Shown in pieces: positions 39,807-52,073 of a stretch of DNA of 64,000 bases. The stretch's first letter is position 1; the number at the start of each line of letters is the position of its first letter. Location: NCBI GenBank assembly GCA_963693365.1, contig CAVNZM010000005.1:8680001-8744000 (forward strand). Reading direction: 5' to 3'. This DNA comes from Amoebidium appalachense. Taxonomy: Eukaryota; Ichthyosporea. Position numbers and translations under genes: made by a program. The notes under the pieces were generated by a model. It saw only the letters and a list, made by a program, of their open reading frames with translations, did not search any database and was not told the origin of the DNA.

Positions 39807-41400
39807 CCTTACTTGCTCTGCCTACAGTAGGGGCGAGGTGATGAATATATGCGGGGCTCAAGGGGGAAAAAAAGGTGCCAAAAGACCCACAAAAGACCTT
39901 CTGGTGACGGAGAATGAGGGGCTTTGGAACTGAGGAGTCGCTGAAAACTGTGCTGTCTTCAAAAAGAGAAAGAGAAAAAAAAAAACCGAGAAGAAAACGA
40001 GACAGCTGACAGCGGCCTCCGGACGTTTTGAACCCGGGCTTGTCCGTTACCGAAGTTCACATATGCGAGCTTAGAGCGCAATGATTGGGTTTACAGTGGA
40101 GGAGGGCAAAAACAAATTGGTTGAGCCCATCCGGGGATTGATATTGTTTTTCCCTCCCAAGAATGCGCAGACAATGATATTTGATTTATGTAAATTTGTG
40201 GGGTTAGTCTAGATTCTTACTATCCAAGTTAACGTTTTCTCTTTAGCTGTCATAAATTGTCTATGCAAATCAACCTCTACTGAAGTGTTGGGGTATTCAT
40301 GTGAGACAAAATTCCCGCCGAATTTCCCGGTGCCAGGCCCGGGTTCCTGTTTTCCGTCTGCCAATAGGAAGAGGCCAATTATTTCGCGCGCAAAATACAA
40401 ATATTGAGGCTTGAGCGTCTTGGGCCTCTTGGCGGCCAACTGCCGCACGACGTCACTCGGAAGTCCCCGCGGCCACGCTGCACTTCGGCAACATAAAGGC
40501 ATCACAGACAAAAAACATCACATCAGAAAGTTTTATTTGTGCTATATTTGGATGGCCGGCTGAGTAGTATCAAGATTGTGGTTTGTCACTTTGTTTCTTT
40601 GGAACTATCTTTCTTGTACATGCGCGTGGTCTAAGGTTAGCCTATATTTCTGCACAAGTATGTTCCGCAACTTTCGAGCTGGAAGCCACTGGACTTAACA
40701 CTATATTACAGTACCGCCTGGGATAGAACAACCCTATGTTGAAACTACCCTGAGATAGAACAACCCCCTGCCCCTCCCCCTCCCCCCCCTCCCCCCCCCC
40801 CCCCCCCCCCCCCCCCCACCCACCCACCCACCCACCCACCCCATCCTTTTTTTTCTTTTTTTTTTTCCCAGTCACAAAACACCGTCTTGATTTCAGCCGG
40901 TGGTACTTGTGCAGTGTAGTGGCAGCCCAGGCCATGCGTGGCAGACGTGCTGGCGCAGGCACATAAACGAGCGCAATTCCTTTAAGATGCTAGCTATATG
41001 CAGTGTGTCCCTTGGTGCTCATGGGGTTTCCCTCCCTTTTTTTTCCTTTCAAAAAGATTTGTGTCCCTCTTGATCTCTCTATATCTCCATCTTGCAGCTG
41101 CTAGCCGCTACCATGGTGGCTTACCAACTATCATGTCTACTACGTTTGCGCAATCACTATGTTTGCGCCATCATCTATGATAGACCTACCTTTAGATAGA
41201 ACAACTCCCGAGGGGGGAAATGAAGGGTTGTTTTAGCCCAGGCGTGACTGTAGTAGGCGCCTTTACAATGATAATATTTTTTTTTCTTTTGACTGGATTT
41301 ATTCGACGGAAAGATATGCAAGTATATGGACGGCATACTGAGAAGACAATAAAAACTTCACGAGGTATCCAGTAACAAGTGCATACTGAGATACCTGAGC
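39807..41400. other. Intergenic stretch without a supported gene
   Basis: Mostly complex sequence. A 100-residue minus frame at 40209-40511 has no known motif. C/CACC tract at 40785-40840. A CCAAT box in the ATTGG orientation lies near 40085. Confidence 0.5.
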
Positions 41401-42680
41401 ACTGTGTGAAAACAATATATACATCAGCAATCTTGCGCGAACATCCAAAACATATCATGAGTCAAACCCATCTAGGATATGCAACTGTATATTAAATCGG
41501 ATACCTTTTGGATATACAAACGATATGTAGGATGGTTTCGGTCGAACATATCAATACCATCCACTGGATATATACAACATGTCTATTTCCTCCTGACCTC
41601 CAACCGATGTCCAATACATATGTAGTTGCATGCTTAGATAGTGATCAAGATATTGCACCCCCAATAGATATCACATATGGATATCCATGCTGTACCTCCA
41701 TTGGGCATCGTTGTGATATCACATATCTGGATATGCAATCAATGCTTATATGGATACATAAGTGCATCAGCAAACTTCCCCGTGGTATTGCCAATATTGT
41801 GAGGCTATTATCTATTGCCAATATTAATATCGTAAAAACACCAGATTAATACTGAAGTAATATCAATAATCCATTGCCAATGTATTGCGAGTAGAGATTT
41901 TCTGTGGTAGAGACGCTATAGAAGTGTAATAGAACTGTAATATTGACGTAATATCGGCATAATATTTTTATATTATTGTCATACCACGTCAGGTCTACCA
42001 CCAATAACTATCAGTATACCGTATGAGTAATGTACTGGCAATATCCCAAAATGCGTGTACGTGTGCCTATTAACAATACAATTTCGATATTGTCAATGTA
42101 CTTATTCGGTATTATACTATTGCTTGCGGAGTATTGTCAATACGTTATGAATATCATAAAATGTAGGACAATTTTGTGTCAAATTAGGGTATTGTCCAAC
42201 GTGGCAAGACTATTGCCAATATATTATGAATGTATTCTTCCTGACCATTTCGGGATATTGGCAATATACCCAACCCATATGTCCCATATGGCCGATACAA
42301 ACATAATGTCGCTATTGGTTATAGGGTTATGATATGATTATAATAGGATCATCTCAATTCGGTCGAAATGTATTGCCAATGTATCCGTCACAATATCAAG
42401 ACTATTATGCACCTATTATCAATAGCCTAAAAGCAACCGAAAATATGGGGCGTGTATTTTATTGCCAATATATTGGTAAAATATTGGGGATGAAAGATCA
42501 GGTCACTTTACCTATGTAGTTGCAATATTGTGAATGTATTGCCAACACATGTTCAACAAACATGTTCGGAGTGTAGTCCTTGTATGCGCAGTACATTGCT
42601 AATACCGTGGTATTAGGGTGGACATATACTGACATTATGTAGATCATATCATGGCATATCACATCCATATTATGATATAT
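41400..42680. other. AT-rich island with repeated ATTGCCAAT motifs
   Basis: At least seven copies of ATTGCCAAT or its complement (near 41787, 41814, 41871, 42205, 42252, 42368, 42459), plus many GATATC/GATATA words. The local base composition differs sharply from the GC-rich neighbours. No coding frame. Confidence 0.6.
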
Positions 42681-42687
42681 ATTTATA

Positions 42688-43367
42688 TACCGTCATCTTC
42701 CGAGTCTTCAGAGGCAACCGTCGTTGTGTGCTTCTTCCGTTTTGGTTTTCTTCCCCGGCTTGCACCTTCAAGTCTTCTCCAATTGTCTTCTCGAGTGGGG
42801 AAACTTGACTGTGACTCCACGGCACCTGCTCCTACATGTGTGAGAGTCTTAACATCAACGTCACATCAACAAACTTCACGAGAACCCAACTTCCAACCCT
42901 TGAGTGGGGATGTCATCTTCACTTGATTCTCAGCAAGACTTAGAAGTTGAGTTTTGTATTTGTTTATTAGTTGTTGTAGTTTGTTTCCTTTTCCTTTCTC
43001 CATTTCTTTCTTTCCTTTCTGTTTCCGTGTACACGACATCTTAGATCTGTGTACGTATCGACATACTTAGCTCGCGCACACACACGTATTGTCGTTTGTG
43101 TCAAAATCTATATATGTCATCCAATCATATTTCGTTTGTATTTTCCCAAATATAGTAACTTACATTCCTTTCTCATTCCTTTCGAACGACGTAGCATTGT
43201 GCTATGTTCTCCAACTATTAGGAATAATTATATTTAGACGTGTTATGATAAGAACATGTATAAATGTATGTTATGAATTAATAGTTACATAAGTGGTTTC
43301 ATTTTGTTAAATGTTTCCGTGCTTTTATTAGAAGTTTCTTTCATTAGAGGATTGAGTTTTATATTCT
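42688..43367 (+). mobile_element. 3' fragment of a copia element (UTR plus partial LTR)
   Basis: 42688-42910 matches the 3' untranslated part of the copia element at 59488-59712, and 42911-43367 matches the first 450 or so bases of its LTR. The PPT GAGTGGGGA precedes TGTCATC as in the complete element. It is truncated at both sides and has no coding part. Confidence 0.85.
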
Positions 43368-43655
43368 ATGTGCCGGCGCTGGCGCCGGAGGCGGCGTCAT
43401 CAGTGCAGATCGATCGCGCCTATTGGTTGAAGCTGTTAGTCGCACATTCCATTTCACGTTCCATTTATACGATAGAATACGGTGATACCAGGCTCTGCCA
43501 GATGTGTTCGATTTGGGCTTCGTCTCACCAGCCACATTTCAGATTTTGTCGTTCCGCATCGCAAAAAGCCATATCACTTCATATTTGAACTTTTCAAAAT
43601 CACCTGGGTAGGCATATGAATAACCCCCACTCTCCTCCTCCCCCCCCCCCCCCCC

Positions 43656-43692
<37 letters not shown>

Positions 43693-43832
43693 TTGCCCCC
43701 CCCTCTCGCTGAGGCTCAGGCTCGCTCTCTTCCCTCAGAAGTTTTGTCGAGGGTGTGCATGGTTGTGGGTGGAATGGTGAGTGTGTGCTAATGAGTGTAT
43801 GTGTGTGCGCGCGTCACGCATGTTGTTGTTGC

Positions 43833-43863
<31 letters not shown>

Positions 43864-43883
43864 GGGGGGGGGGGGGGGGGCAC
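43368..43883. other. Non-coding stretch with C and T/G runs
   Basis: A GC-rich palindromic patch (43372-43396), C runs (43641-43692) and a T-run/G-run composite (43838-43880) that would be the start of an intron for the minus-strand gene next to it. Confidence 0.5.
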
Positions 43884-44524
43884 CTTCACATGTCCGTAAT
43901 CCTCTTCATTCCACACAAATATTGCCTCGCTGAGTGCGCGTGCGTACTCAGCCCTGCGGGGGTGTGACTTGTATGTGCCGTCCGCCGTGTTTGCAATGGA
44001 GTGGAAGGCGTCATTCAGCACAGTCTGCCACACCACCTCCCCAGGTGGTGCCTGGCCCAACATGCCCTCTCTGGGAGCTGCCTCGGGTCCCCCTGGGGCT
44101 GCCTCAAGGCCCCCCGGGGCTGCCTGGGGGTCCTGGGGGGGTGCCTGTGGGCCGGCAAGGGGTTGCTGCTGCTCGGCAGGGGGAGGACTGGCAGGGGGAG
44201 GGGCTGGGTCAGGGACCACCGGCACCTCGGCACCTGGGTCCGGTGGGGGCTGAATGGGCCGTAGCCGCTGCAGGTGCACCATCAGCTCAAAGGGCGGCGG
44301 GCCCAGCTCGCCCAGGGTCTTGCCCTTGTCGGGGCCAAAGGGCACCTGCATGGCCGGCGACAGCACCTGATCCACCCGCACCACTGCATGCTTCTTGCCC
44401 ACCTTCATGCCCCCCCAGCGCTCCGGCTGCACAGCCAGCACCACCCCGGTGGCTGCTCCAGCATGTGGGCCCCGCCTGGGCACAATCTCAACCCCTTCAC
44501 CGAGCGCCTTTGCATGAAGCCGCG
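43884..44524 (-). CDS. Unrecognised host gene, one internal exon visible
   Basis: A 641-base open segment bounded by CATGCAG|CG (acceptor, 44529-44525) and GTGAAG|GTGCCC (donor after 43884). The frame gives about 213 residues: an N-terminal part with VGKKHAVVRVDQVL and GPDKGKTLGELGPPPFELM, a central P/A/G/Q-rich linker of about 75 residues, and a C-terminal part with WQTVLNDAFHSIANTADG and EAIFVWNEEDYGHVK. I do not recognise a family. Exons on either side are not identified. The donor runs straight into a sense-strand C run, as at other introns here. Coding is inferred from the open frame, splice signals and GC-rich codons. Confidence 0.5.
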
Positions 44525-45539
44525 CTGCATGTCATAGAGGGAAGCAAAAAACTCAGCCAAAAAGCCACAACACCAACGTTTTTCTCTTCGCTCCACAAAT
44601 ATCAAATGCAAATATCAACTCAGACAAACACGAAAAGAAGAAGAATTGAGTTGTGAACTAATTAGGGCACCGCTAAGGGCACCAAGCTAATGCACGCGCG
44701 CGCGCGAGCCGAAATCTATTTTTATCTTTTCCCTAATCAGGCGCGGCGGTTACAAAACCGGTCTATAGCAAATAGTGATTGGCTAAACCCAATCCGGTTT
44801 GCAATTTTTTGTCCGTTTAAGCCTGTACGCACGTTGTTTGCTCCATTTCTTTTCCCCCTTCCCGCAGGTCCGCAGGTCCGCAAGTCCTTTCCCGCAGGTC
44901 GCCTGGTCGCAGGCCCCTTCCCGCAGGTCGCCTGGTCACAGGTCCCCTCCGCAGGTCGCGCAGCCACCGTGCTGAATGGTTTCGACCATGCTGCATGCTG
45001 CAGCATCTTCGCCTAACGGCTGAAAGGCCGTTTGAAGGTTAGTTTTCTGATGCCTGCTTTTGTGCATATGGCGTTTGTCTGTCTGGTCTGTGTCCGTGCC
45101 TGTGATTATATCTGTGTGCGTGTGTGTGTATGTGTGTGTGTGTGCGTGCGTGTGCGTGTGTTCTGCTGGCTGCAGATGCACGTTGCCTTTTCATGTTCAT
45201 GAACCAGCGACTGTGGGCACTACTTTTCCTGTTAGCACTATAGCTATCATCCCCTCCACCAGTCGTTCAAGCTATTTTCTGCTTCTCTAGACTTCATAAG
45301 TTTGTGTTTTTGTCTTTCAGCACAACGTACGCGTGTTTCACATGTTAGCATTTAGTGTTATTCATTCATTCTAACCCCCCCCCCCCCCCCCCCCAAACAC
45401 ACACACACACTCACTCACTCACTTCCCCACCCACACATACAAAAAAACACACACACACCAAAAGCCCCTCCCATCCCCCCCCCTCCCCCCTCCCCCCCTT
45501 CCAAAAAACTGTCAAATGCCTCCATGCCCACCAACACAG
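44525..45539. other. Region between two host genes, with degenerate minisatellite
   Basis: 44866-44962 holds degenerate GCAGGTC-containing repeats (five or more copies). (GT)n at 45115-45160, and a C/CA tract at 45376-45410. First exons or promoters of the flanking genes may lie here but are not identified. Confidence 0.5.
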
Positions 45540-45966
45540 ATGTTCCAGGTTGCCCCTGTCAATGCCGCCGACCCCGACAAGTTGGCAGACCAGGTTAGGT
45601 ACCGCAAGAAGACGTGGGAGGGGTGGTTGGTGGACGTTCAAGTTGAGTGCAACAACCATCCCTGTGGCCGCATGTACAGCGTCGATCCGGTCACTGAGGG
45701 GCAACCCATGGGGCAACCCCGCCCTTCACTGCATCATGTGCATGTCCCCCATCAACGGCTCCTACATCAAGTTGAACCGCCTCAGCAGCTTCAAGACACT
45801 AAACGTTTGTGCCCATTCCCCCCCCCCCCCCCCCCCCCCCCCCCACACACACACACCACACCCCAATCAAAGACGAAATCTTCTCATGCTGCTTTTTTTA
45901 ACATGCTTATTCATGTTTAATGTTGTTGTTCTTCCTTATTGGTTCATTCTTAATGCACTGTGACCC

Positions 45967-45999
<33 letters not shown>

Positions 46000-47387
46000 A
46001 CTCCCACTCCCTCCCTCCCACCTCCCCCTGTTGTCCCACGTACGAATCACCAACACATAACCACACAAGACATCAAATCCTTATCACTCAGAGAAACGGT
46101 ACATGCATGGTTATCCAGTATCCATTCAGCTTCCCACTTCCTCAAGTCATTTCAGATTTTTCATTGTCGAATTCGGTTTTATTTGCTGCTAATGGAGAAT
46201 ACCCCCTTTCCTCATCACCACATACACACATGCTTACGTGTACGTACACGCAACACACACACCAACACCCACACAGGAGTTTCAAAAGGCGTTGCCCGAG
46301 CTCTTCAGCTTCATGCTCCACACATTTGAGTGCGGACTGCGGGATCCAATGGCCCACAAGTCTGCCACTCAGATTTCGTGGTCAGCTGTGAAGTATGGAG
46401 CTGACATGCCTGACTACGAGGGTGGTGCACGGCCATCAGAGATCAGCAAGGTAAACAACTACCCCCCCCCCCCCCTTGCGTCCTCCCTGAGGATGGGCTC
46501 TGCTTATGACGCATACTGTGCACATGGCTGTTGTTGCGTGCTTGAATGTTTGCCTTTGCATGTGTCCTGCACCATGCTTCTCATCGTGTATGCGTATTTC
46601 GTACCGTGTTCTGCATTCAAACCCCCCCCCCCCCCCATCATTGTGTTTTAGCTCCCGTCCGAAAGACAACGTATGGATATCAAAATGATGATATTGATAA
46701 GTCGTATGTATGGGTTACGTATCATCGTAGTGTTTTAGGATATTTCCTAAGCATGGGCAAGTATCATCCTATCATGTCATCTTTAGGTTTGGTATGGTAA
46801 CATTGTGATAGCATTTTTCCCAGGTACATACATGCTCAGGCTAGCCAGAAAAGTTAAAACCACTCACACAATCTCCTTCTGTCCCAAACCAGTATGCAAA
46901 GACCTGGGAAAAGATCTGCAAGGTCCGGGAGAAGGCAGTCCTCAGCCTGTCAGCTGATGAGCAAGACGAGAAGGGAGACACTGGCATGGCGGCTGACGAG
47001 ATGGAGAACTCTGGCTCCAAGAAGCGGCCCAAGTCAGACGACGACTTGTCGGATGCCAGTGCCGGGCGCCCCATGAAGAAGGGTAAAAAGGCCCAGGGCG
47101 TGGCGTCTAGCGTGGTGGGTGCTGATGTGCATGGGTCACCTGTGTCTCGTGATAGAGCGGGTGGTTCTGATGAGCAGGAGGGTGTTGCGCAAGCGGGGGG
47201 GGATGACAAGTATTGGGAGGAGTTGGCCAAGATTAGGGGAGGTAAAGAGGTGGTGGATGGCGATGTTAGTAGTGGCGGGGGGAAACGTGCGAGGGATTCC
47301 GAAGTGAGTGATGAGAGTGGGGATGAGAAGGGTGGTGGGGTTAAAAAGCAGAAAGGCGATGTGGGTGGGAGGGTTGAGGATGATTAG
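45540..47387 (+). CDS. Unrecognised gene, probable nuclear protein, 3 exons seen
   Basis: Exons 45540-45804, 46277-46450 and 46893-47387, with ACACAG|ATG, AAC|GTTTGT, ACACAG|GAG, AAG|GTAAAC and ACCAG|TAT boundaries. About 310 residues from the ATG at 45540; an earlier exon is possible. Exon 1 has cysteines and histidines in CNNHPCGRMY and ALHCIMCMSP that could form a metal site. Exon 2 (58 residues) is EFQKALPELFSFMLHTFECG and onward, probably helical. Exon 3 is acidic/basic and disordered, with NLS-like KKRPK, MKKGKKAQ and GGGVKKQK. Exon 1 changes frame by one surplus base between about 45697 and 45722, beside GGGG/CCCC runs. Family and function unknown. Confidence 0.6.
46480..46636 (+). repeat. 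Third copy of the poly(C)-ended dispersed repeat
   Basis: Matches 32763-32908 and 33216-33364 from TCCTCCCTGAGGATGGGCTC to TGCATTCAAA plus a C run. Located in the second intron of the gene at 45540. Confidence 0.88.
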
Positions 47388-48237
47388 AATGAGGAGGAAT
47401 AGGGAAAGACCCCCCCCCCCTGTTGTTTTGTACGGGTCTAAGGGAGCAGAGTGCACAGAGGTGTCATGTAAAAACACGACTAACACATTAATGAGAGGGC
47501 AATCGGAGTTGTTCACGAGACATTGAAAGATTCAAACAACAACTGATTCTTTATTGTGCTCTCGGTTCCTTTTGTACTTGCGACTTATCACCTTATCACA
47601 ACTAAAGAGGGAGAACCAATCGGTTCTATCAGAAGATAGAAAAACACATTCCGACAGAGCATACGCATTCCAACTTCCGATTAAACTAAAGTTTAGAAAC
47701 TCTTACTTAAATAAATTAAGTAATTATTCATCTAGTCACTATTAACTCACATATATATTTATGTTCGTCTCTATAAAGAAACCTATTTAAATACATATAT
47801 TTCCTAATAGTCGACACTCTCAAAGTGAAGACACTTTGCAATAAACCGAATTCCATATATATCTATTGTCCAATCACAACACACATATATTAACGGACAG
47901 GAATGCACAACACAATCTACAGATGTACTCGCTCGCGACTATTGGCGAGCCATCCTTTTGAGAACAAAACTAAGCCATTTTGAAATAAAGGAAAGACAAC
48001 GAGTGAGGCTAGCCAATCACGCTACCTCTCAGATAAACAGAGGAGAGCAAACAGAAATAAAATACAATAAGTTCTTATCAGGCAAGAGAGCCAGGTGTGC
48101 ACAGATCTACAGACTCTCGGATATCTGTGCCCACAGAAACAAGGGAGAGAGAGATAGGGGGGGGGGGGGGGGGGGGAGAGAGAGAGAGAGAGAGGGAGAG
48201 AGAGAGAGGGGGAGAGAGAGAGGGGGGGAGAGAGAGA

Positions 48238-48268
<31 letters not shown>

Positions 48269-48567
48269 CACAAAGAAGGAAAGCAGACACGAATACAAAC
48301 AAGCTAGGACACATACATACTTCAAGGCTCTTGCTGTCATACATGGTGACGTATTCCAACACCCCCCCCCCCCCCCCCCCCCCGGAGGAAAAAAAAAAAA
48401 AGAATTAATACTTAGTTTATGTCTCTTTTGGTGTAGTCCCGGCCTCTGCAGGGGGGAGATAGGGAGATAGGGGGGAGATGTAGACTTCGTATTTTATTTG
48501 TGTAATGATGTTTGTTTTGTTTTGTTTGTTTGTTTGTTGGTTTGTTTAGTTTGTTCGGTGAAAGCTG

Positions 48568-48677
48568 GACTCCTGTGGAGTCTAACAGAGTGAAATGGTC
48601 TCTACTCCTGTGGAGTGAGACTTAAAAAAATTTTAACATGAACAACTTGTGCGGTCTCTGCTCCAGTGGAGCGAGAC
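48568..48677. repeat. Three related hairpins
   Basis: GACTCC-TGT-GGAGTC (48568-48582), GTCTC-T-ACTCC-TGT-GGAGT-GAGAC (48598-48621) and GTCTC-T-GCTCC-AGT-GGAGC-GAGAC (48654-48677). The last two share the layout, and the outer pair of the upper stem changes from A-T to G-C. Confidence 0.7.
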
Positions 48678-49822
48678 ATAAAGGAACAACAGTCTTAATG
48701 GTCACGGTATCTCGTGTACAAATTGTGAAAAAGTTAGAAAGGTAAGAAGGAAGGGGGGGGGTGTTGGAGTGCAGACTTACGCTCACTCCACAATATGTGT
48801 ATGTTAGCTTTACAATTGGTTCCGTGTACACAGACACACGCTGACACTCGATCACCACATGCACATCTGCATAGTTGAGGAATGTTGCCAATTGTGTTTT
48901 GACTGCAAACGATTGGTTCACTGGTCCCAGAGATCTCTAAATGAAAGTAACCAATCCGATTAGCGCCTGGCATCCGGATTACATTCCAGACTGCTGCCCC
49001 ACGGGTATAAAACCCACGTCTCTGCCAGGTGCAGACATGGAGTTCAGTCATGGAGTTCAGTCATGGAGTTAACACACTGAAAGCAGTAAAAAAACGGGTC
49101 AGCGCCCAAGCGCGCCACGACGACCCTAGTCACAGCGGACTCTACTTCCAACAGGGGGGGGGGGGGGGGGGGGGGGGGCACAACGGTGGTGGTTACTTTT
49201 CGTATTATGATATTACGACAGCTCGTAATCGTATATTACGATATTCCGTAATATTGTATTTAGTTAGTCATGGTATACTCGTAAGTTAAACATATTCTTT
49301 GGCTATGCATAGGATATCTTATGGATGGGCAAAGAGCTGTCGTGATGATGTATACACGACATGCTATGTATATACATACGTGTGGTGTACGGGCTCTTAT
49401 GGAAATGTCTACGACGGTATTATGGGGGTCGTAATGGACCCCAAGACCAGCCATATGTATATCATATGTATATGGTTGGTAATTCGTAAAATACATCGAT
49501 GTATATCATATGTCATGGGTTACGATGGTATTAAGCCGCTCCTAAACATATACTTAAGATATCCAACGGGATGGGTTTGGATACTCGGATGGTGAAGATT
49601 ACGATGGGTTTCCGCTGCGCGTAATGGCATACATAGTATATCCATTGGGTAGGTTTCTGACTTTGAAATGGGGGGGTTTGTGTCCGTATTATGGCGGTAT
49701 TCAGACCCCTCGTAACGCTCTCGTATGTATGTTCTATGTATAGTCGTATGTATATACATAGGTTATACATTGTATATCCATATGGATATACATAGGTTAT
49801 ACATTGGATATACATAGAATAT

Positions 49823-49924
49823 CCTATGTATAGTGCAATGTATATACATTGGATATCCTATGTATAGTGCAATGTATATACATTGGATATCCTATGTATA
49901 GTGCAATGTATATACATCGGATAT
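49823..49924. repeat. Tandem repeat, 3 x 34 bp
   Basis: Units at 49823, 49857 and 49891 start CCTATGTATAGTGCAATG; the third differs by one base (CATCGG for CATTGG). Confidence 0.92.
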
Positions 49925-49944
49925 ACATAGGATATACATATGAC

Positions 49945-50013
49945 ATACGCTTTACGACATCCATAAACCCTATGGATGTCGTAAAGAGGGTTTATGTATG
50001 TCGTAAAGCGTAT
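49945..50013. repeat. 27-bp inverted repeat with alternative stem
   Basis: Arm 49945-49971 pairs with 49987-50013 (26 of 27). The 15-base loop (49972-49986) is itself complementary to 49950-49964, so two mutually exclusive hairpins are possible. Confidence 0.85.
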
Positions 50014-51146
50014 ATCCAATGTATATACATAAGACGCTCCGTTAACCCCCGGCCCATGGAACTCTTTACACTATCGTAAAGAGGTCGTGCAACCACTCCA
50101 TATGAACTCGCGGTGTGCTTTACGATGGGTGACAGGTTTACGCCATCGGAGATGGCATTACGAGGGGTATACGATCCCCGGTGGAGATTGCTGATGAACT
50201 TCCTTTCCTTTGTCATAAGTCCACTCCTGTTGTTCTCGAAGTTCATATCGTTTGTCAGTTATATACAAGACGTGGTGTGTTTTTTTTGACACCCTTTTTT
50301 AATCACTCTACTTCTGCGTTCAACTCGAACCGTGCTACCTTCTATGTTTTTTAATTAAAAATGGCGGCGAAACATTCTGGACGTGTGCACTCCTTGCCAC
50401 AACAGGCAGGTTAGTTTTACCCCCCCCCACCCCCCCCACCCCCCCCGGCCCCCTGAGGCTCCCGCCCCTACTCTGAAGTCCGCAGCCTCCTTCCCTCCCT
50501 CTTCGCCTCTCCACCCTCTTCCTGCCCTCGCGCTGTACTGGCACGCCTGCAAGGCCAGTGTTTGATCTTCGTTTAGGACTGCTGTTCATCTTTTCTCTTC
50601 ATTGATTCCTTTCCTTTTTTTTTTCAACACATGGCTTTCATTCTTGCATCGGGAAGGAGTCTTTTTATGGTGTTTGTGTTTGTGTATGCATGTATTCGAG
50701 CCCATACAGGTATTTTCAGGCCAGTGAGTTTTGCACTTTGGACATGCCTCTCCTTTGCATGCATTCATGGCTTTATAATGAAACGATAATAATGTGTACC
50801 CAAGCCTTGCCTAAACATTCATGCACGTCTTAATACCATACGTTATCCATAGAAATACATGCTAATTTTTTCTTACTTTACTACACACACTATCACTCAT
50901 ACGTACACACACACACACACACACACACCAAAAACACGCCACTCTACACCTGTGTGCACCGTGCCTGTGTCAGGGGGTGGCTGTGATGCTTTAAAGTTGA
51001 AGGGCAGCTTGGTAGCCGGGCGGTAGAGAATGGTGTGTGCCCGTGTTGTGTGTGTTGTGTTAGTAGGGGATGGGAGGGAAAGGGACGGACGGGAAGAGGT
51101 GGGGAGGGGGGGGGGGGAAGGGGAGGGGGGTGGTACTGGTGTAAGT

Positions 51147-51196
<50 letters not shown>
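51147..51196. repeat. G homopolymer tract
   Basis: About 50 consecutive G. Confidence 0.92.
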
Positions 51197-51365
51197 CGCT
51201 TAAAGGTTAGGTTTGCTTCGTTATTGTGGCATATATGTGTTTGCAGTATCTTTTTGTGTGTGTTTGTTTATTTTTGTAGAAGAAGATGTATGTGTTTGTC
51301 CGTACACGTATGCACATGTTTGTCGACGTTCATATGACACACAGTCACATGTAAACACGCGCACA

Positions 51366-51489
<124 letters not shown>

Positions 51490-51767
51490 CCATCCATCCA
51501 TCCGTTGTGCCCCCTTCTGCATGTTTCCTACATCCCCTTCTCGATCCAGGCCCCTTCTTTTTCTAACCTTTTCCTCCTTCTCTTCCTGCTTAACATGTTG
51601 CTTCCCTTTCTTCTTCTCTTATTCTTGCCCTTTCACCTTCTCCCCCCCCCCCCCCCCCCCCCCCCCCGGTTCCCGACCAGATAAAACAACCCCCCCCCCC
51701 CCCCCCACACACACACCCACACACATAGTACACATACACATACACATACACACACTCTATCTCCCTT

Positions 51768-51879
<112 letters not shown>

Positions 51880-51932
51880 TTCTCTCTTTCTCTCCCTCTC
51901 TCTCTCCTCTCTCTTCTCCTTTCTCGTCTCGA

Positions 51933-51978
<46 letters not shown>

Positions 51979-52020
51979 ACCTCTCTCTGTCTCTCTCCCT
52001 CGCTTCTCCCCCTCTCGCTC

Positions 52021-52022
<2 letters not shown>

Positions 52023-52073
<51 letters not shown>
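52023..52073. repeat. C homopolymer tract
   Basis: About 50 consecutive C. Confidence 0.9.

Noticed and set aside
40209-40511. 100-codon minus frame
   Set aside because: No domain, no splice support, and no compositional sign of coding.
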